Positions 59,649 through 64,000 of a stretch of 64,000 nt of DNA are shown in pieces. Positions within the stretch are counted from its first letter, which is position 1. The number at the start of each line of letters is the position of its first letter. The stretch comes from Letharia columbiana (Eukaryota > Ascomycota > Lecanoromycetes > Lecanorales > Parmeliaceae), in assembly GCF_014066305.1 (NCBI RefSeq), contig NW_023501086.1:124001-188000 (forward strand), read 5' to 3'. Made by a program: the position numbers and the translations under genes. The notes beneath the pieces are model-generated. The model did no database searches, was not told the DNA's origin, and worked only from the letters and a program-made list of their open reading frames with translations.

Positions 59649-60265
59649 CGATAATAAGATTATTAATAATAAGAATACGACTTAGCTCTTTATAATTCTA
59701 CGTTATATACTCTCTAAAATCTTATATTATATACTCTCTACGATTTTATATTAAATTATTACTTAGTAAGCGAAGAATATTATTATAATTTAATTTATTA
59801 TCTCTATTATATTAATATAATATATTACTATAATAACGTTATAAGAGAAGAATCTACTACGATAATTATAGCTAATTAGACCTCTATAGAAGAATATTAA
59901 ATAATATATATTTAAACGAATTAAAATCGTCTAATATCTTTCTTCGATAGTTATTTTATTATTTAAAAGTTTTATTCTAGTAGAAGATTTTATAGAATGT
60001 ATATTACTAATTAGCTCGGTGTCTCTACTTCTTTTCGAGTTTTCGAAAAGCACACATGTATGTATGTATGTATACTTCTTGCTATGAGGATATGATATTT
60101 CCCTGTTTTTTATAGGTAATTGTTATGAGATGCCTTAGGGATACTCATAGGGCCACTAGCGTAGGCTTGGCATCGCACATATCTGCCCTGCAGGCACATA
60201 GATAATCAACATCTTTTACACCACATACATATATGAGTTAAACCATAATGATTCCTTAACAATTG
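59354..60265 (+). repeat. Tandem repeat unit R, copy 1 (part artefact, part RIPed, part un-RIPed)
   Basis: Colinear with 60569-61480 at an offset of about 1218 bp. It begins with gaagaagactgtaaatt. 59376-59647 is poly-A artefact, 59648 to about 59997 is RIPed, and about 59998-60265 is un-RIPed with a (tatg)n microsatellite at 60059-60072. Copy 2 is RIPed through all of the matching part. Confidence 0.85.
59376..59647. other. Poly-A block; consensus failure over repeat R
   Basis: 272 bp of A-runs with scattered T. The corresponding segment of copy 2 (60590-60865) is 276 bp of complex sequence. Position-specific traces agree: gggatatata at 59407 matches cggtctatata at 60626 within two bases, and attaatta-like traces match the attaattattt tract. 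The block is a degraded read-out of real repeat sequence. Confidence 0.8.
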
Positions 60266-60444
60266 GTAGCAACACCTGGCCCTACTTCATAGGACATCCA
60301 GGCGTCATATCAGACGTTTACGCAAAGCCCACATCAACACCTAATAGTGTGACGCTCCAAGCCGGACCTCCAATACACTCGCTGTCATCGAGTACCTTTT
60401 GACACCGTCCCATCGATCCTTTCACTAGGCCTGTCGATATCACA

Positions 60445-60618
60445 ATGCAAGCATTCCTACAGACCCTACAAGCATACGACAACGGTATCCTAAGAGAATG
60501 CTACCCATGGGAGTACGACGTCCAGGCCCAGGAGTATATTCAAAGAGGCAGCAAACCATTCTATTTCGTCACCGAAGAAGACTGTAAATTCTTCCTGCAG
60601 CAAGCTAAAATCCTTTAA
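60445..60618 (+). pseudogene. 57-codon N-terminal fragment of an unknown protein, 3' part RIPed
   Basis: ATG 60445 starts MQAFLQTLQAYDNGILRECY, then PWEYDVQAQEYIQRG and FVTEEDCKFFLQQAKIL, ending at TAA 60616-60618. Directly after, RIPed sequence continues the same frame with TAA/TAG where Gln or Trp would stand, then a repeated LVI/LVT-plus-stop unit (about 12-bp tandem cta gtt act tag) to about 60780. I infer a longer original protein with a Gln-containing tetrapeptide repeat. The EEDCKFF segment is shared with the tail of the STAND-type gene at 59.36 kb. No family recognised. Confidence 0.55.
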
Positions 60619-61480
60619 GATCGAGCGGTCTATATACGTTAAGAATAGGCTAAATTTAAGGCCTTATAAGTTATTTAGCTAGTTATTTAACTAGTTACTT
60701 AGCTAATTATTTAATTAATTATTTAATTAATTATTTAGCTAGTTACTTAGCTAATTACTTAATTAATTATTTAATAAATTATTTAATCTAATATTCTATA
60801 AAAGAAGAAATTATAATAGATAAATATAAAGAATATTACGAAGAATATAATAAAGAAATTAAGTAATAATAAAATTATTAATAGTAAGAATACGACTTAG
60901 CTCTCTATAATCTTATATTATATACTCTTTAAAATCTTATATTATATACTTTTTACGATTTTATATTAAATTATTATTTAATAAGCGAAGAATATTATTA
61001 TAACTTAGTTTATTATTCTTATTATATTAATATAATATATTATTATAATAATATTATAAGAAAAGAATTTACTATAACGATTATAGCTAATTAGATCTCT
61101 ATAAAAGAATATTAAATAATATATATTTAAATAAATTAAAACTATCTAATATCTTTCTTCGATAGTTATTTTATTATTTAAAAGTTTTATTCTAGTAGAA
61201 GATTTTATAAGATATATATTACTAATTAGCTCGATATCTTTACTTCTTTTTAAGTTTTCGAAAAGTATATATATATATATATATATATACTTCTTACTAT
61301 AAGAATATAATATTTTTCTATTTTTTATAGATAATTATTATAAGATATTTTAGAAATACTTATAGAGTTACTAGCGTAGACTTAATATCGTATATATCTA
61401 CTCTATAGATATATAGATAATTAATATCTTTTATATTATATATATATATAAGTTAAATTATAATAATTTCTTAATATTAT
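60569..61480 (+). repeat. Tandem repeat unit R, copy 2 (RIPed after about 60620)
   Basis: Direct copy of 59354-60265. Where copy 1 is un-RIPed (59998-60265), copy 2 (about 61216-61480) has all CA/TG sites converted: the catgtatgtatg microsatellite has become a pure tatata tract. Confidence 0.88.
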
Positions 61481-61567
61481 TTATATTTTTCTAATTTTAA
61501 TAATAAGTTTCTATTATCTATAAATTTAAAAAGTTTCTATTAAATTTTAAATTACTAATCTTACAAA

Positions 61568-62072
61568 TAGGGCTAAAATTAAGAATTCCGCCGATTTAGC
61601 AACTATCTTAAAAATTAGCTAAAATTCCGCCGATTTAATAACTATTCTAATTTTTTCTACTAGTTCTATTAGTTTAATAGTAATATATACGAAAAAAGAA
61701 AAGTTCTAATAATTAACGTTACGACGATAAGATTCTACGACAATAAGTATTAACGTTAATTTAAATTTAACTACGAAATTAGACGATTTAATAAAATTAG
61801 TCGCGTAGATAATACTCTAATATAGCGTATAATAATACGTATATTAATAATAATATATATTAATATTATATATATAGTATAGAATAGTACTTAGAGTATA
61901 TTAAGTAGAGTATATTACGTAAAAATTTTAAAGTTACTAAAAATTTTTAAAGTTATTAAATTAATAGAACTAGTAAAAAGAGTTAGATATAGATAAAGTC
62001 TACTTAATAGACTAAGTCGTACTTATAATACGAACTCGGCGGAAATCGTACGGAAATTTACTTTTTAGATTT
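61568..62072 (-). repeat. Repeat Z, copy 2 (inverted copy of 25060-25550)
   Basis: Reverse complement of copy 1 across its full length, and somewhat less RIPed: aattccgccgattta and cgaactcggcggaaat are kept where copy 1 reads tcgacgaa. The two copies face each other across the gene island. Confidence 0.82.
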
Positions 62073-63847
62073 ATAGATGATTAGAGAAGTCGTATAGTCT
62101 CTCGAGATAATATAGTTTAATTATATTAATATTCTAATAAATCTCATTCTATTTTAATAGAAATATAAGATTTCTTAGCTATAAATATATATTAGCGATT
62201 TTTTAATATTAAAAATATAATAAATTATTAACTAGTTAATTAATCTTTATAGATATTTAAATAAATATTATTATAATATTATAAGTAATTAATAATATAA
62301 TTATATCGCGTAATATAGCTATAATTAATCTATATATAAAGAATTTATATAATTTATTAATATATATATTATTATCGTAGTAGAGAATTAAGTAAGATTC
62401 TTATAATTAAAATAATTATAGCTTTATCGTATAATAAATAATCTTTATTTCTTTAAATTATATATCTTTAAAATAATAATATATAGTTATTTTAATATTA
62501 AAAATATTTTTAAATTAAATTAATTAAATATAATCGAAATAATCTAGAATATAGTCTTTTATATCGAATTTTTTAAATATATTAATTTATATATATTATA
62601 TAACGTAATTATTAATATAATATATTAAGATAATACTATTCTAATATTTTAAAAAGATATTCTACTATAATAAATCTACTTTTATATTATTTATAATTTA
62701 TATAATTATTATAAATCTTCGAAGAGCGTTAAAAAGTTATTTTAAGAATATTCTTTTTAAAATTATAACTTTAATAGCGAAGAAGAGAAAGTTAATTATT
62801 AATTCGAGCTTCTAATATAAGATAGTTATTCTTTTTAAAAAGTTTTTAATTATAATTTTTATCTTAATTAGCTTATTCGAAGAGAGTCTTATCTCTATAT
62901 AAATATTATCGAATTTAATTCTCAAAAATTTAATTATAAAATTTATAAAAATCTTTATATAATTAATTTAAAAACTTAATTCGCTATATAATTAGTCGAA
63001 TTACTAGATATATATAATTACGTTATTATTTAATAAAAGAATTATAAAAAAATCGTCTAAGTAATAAAATATTACTTCTTATAAAAAAATCGCGATTAAG
63101 ATTTAAGTAAAGATCTTTATAAAGAGATTAAATAGAAATAATAATATATATAATTTAAATAATAGATATTATTCTTTTTAATAGTATTTATTATAATTAA
63201 AATTAAATAGCTATTAATTAGATATAGCGATAAATATATATCTAAAGATATCTTTAAGATCTCTTTTAGTAAATTAAATTATTAGATCTTTCTATAGTAA
63301 TACTTTTACTATATTATTATATATAATATATTCTAATATACTTTACTTCGTTTAAATATTATTATTAATTAAGTAGTTATATAGAAATAAGAGATTATAA
63401 ATTTATCTTTTATCTTTATTATATTTTAATATTAAATTAAGTAGCGAATAGATATATTAAAGCTCGTTTTAAGAGTTAATCTCGATTAAGCGATACTATT
63501 AAAACTATTTTTAAAGATTTATTAATAATATTTAAAGTACTTAACGTATTAATAGATAATTTTAATTATAATAAATTAAGATATAATCTTAAAAATCTAT
63601 CTTAACGCTCTTCTAAAGAATAATTAAAATAATTTTAATAAATATTAGATTCGAATAATTATTTAATAATTTAAATTAGTTATTAATTATTAACGATTCT
63701 TAATAGAATAAATTCGAGTTTAATAGATCGTATAGCGTATATAAAAATCTTTTAAATATATATTATAGCGATTAAGATATCTATTAATATCTTAAAAGTT
63801 ATTTTATTTTAAAAATATAATTATTAGTATATATAAAAGAATAAGAT
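62073..63847. other. RIPed relic DNA, unidentified element
   Basis: 1.8 kb of CA/TG-depleted sequence. The plus strand between about 62750 and 63600 has fewer stops than neighbours, suggesting a former coding segment, but I cannot match it to a transposase or polymerase family. Confidence 0.55.
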
Positions 63848-64000
63848 AGGGCTGAGCTTGGAAACCTTGAATTTGTATGTGCAGCCAATCATCAATTCGG
63901 GGTTATTACGCCTTTTGGCTAGACTGACTGAGTCAGCCCGCTAGCCCTCCCGAGCTCCCTCATTAAAAATTTGTGTGTAGAAGTTTTACACTCTGAAATA
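63848..64000. other. Un-RIPed sequence at window edge
   Basis: Composition switches sharply near 63848 to a normal mix with CA and TG (gggctgagcttggaaacctt onward). It contains a tgactgactgagtca near-palindrome, close to an AP-1-type TGACTCA, at about 63923-63937. Too short to assign. Confidence 0.5.

Overview
This window comes from a filamentous ascomycete nuclear genome (Pezizomycotina; probably Dothideomycetes, which is inference from the expanded STAND-type N-terminal family seen at 57.7 kb). The evidence is short GT-AG introns of about 40-80 bp in nearly every gene, a Zn2Cys6 regulator, RTA1, Dal5-type MFS and Ayr1-type SDR families, and repeat-induced point mutation (RIP). The RIPed blocks have lost almost every CA and TG dinucleotide and carry no usable reading frames.

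Layout. 1-22345 is an AT-rich RIP block. It holds two old minus-strand Ty3/gypsy LTR retrotransposons. One is at 3307-10322 with clipped ends. The other is at 13807-20923, complete, with 275-bp LTRs and the target duplication GACGA. Two copies of an unidentified repeat (Y) and a 92-bp minisatellite are also present. 22346-27335 is a mosaic: an un-RIPed GC-rich island, a RIPed Tc1/mariner relic with 47-50-bp terminal inverted repeats, a RIPed twin of part of the GC island, and a MITE-like element. 27340-28075 is almost free of C and reads as failed consensus.

28.08-59.37 kb is a gene-bearing island of normal composition: a 2H phosphoesterase, ribosomal protein eL42, a frame-broken hypothetical gene, an MFS transporter, a MITE, an Ayr1-like SDR, a glycosyltransferase pseudogene, a MOSC protein, a charged hypothetical protein, a Dal5-like permease, a CinA-type amidase, a secreted Cys-rich pseudogene, an RTA1-like protein with a one-base frame break, a Zn2Cys6 regulator, and a STAND-N-domain protein joined to two Spa2-homology repeats. 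No biosynthetic cluster or operon-like logic is evident; these are housekeeping and accessory genes. Several are broken, either by stops of RIP-type transitions or by single-base indels, some of which lie in homopolymers.

59.38-64.0 kb returns to RIPed DNA. It starts with a poly-A consensus artefact colinear with a repeat unit 1218 bp further on. A tandem duplication there has only one copy partly RIPed. An inverted copy (61.57-62.07 kb) of a repeat at 25.06-25.55 kb means the gene island is bracketed by inverted repeats. The last about 150 bp are un-RIPed.

The most interesting items are the STAND-N plus Spa2-homology architecture with its shared C-terminal tail, the three paired RIPed/un-RIPed copies with sharp borders, and the GC-rich hairpin modules inside RIPed DNA.
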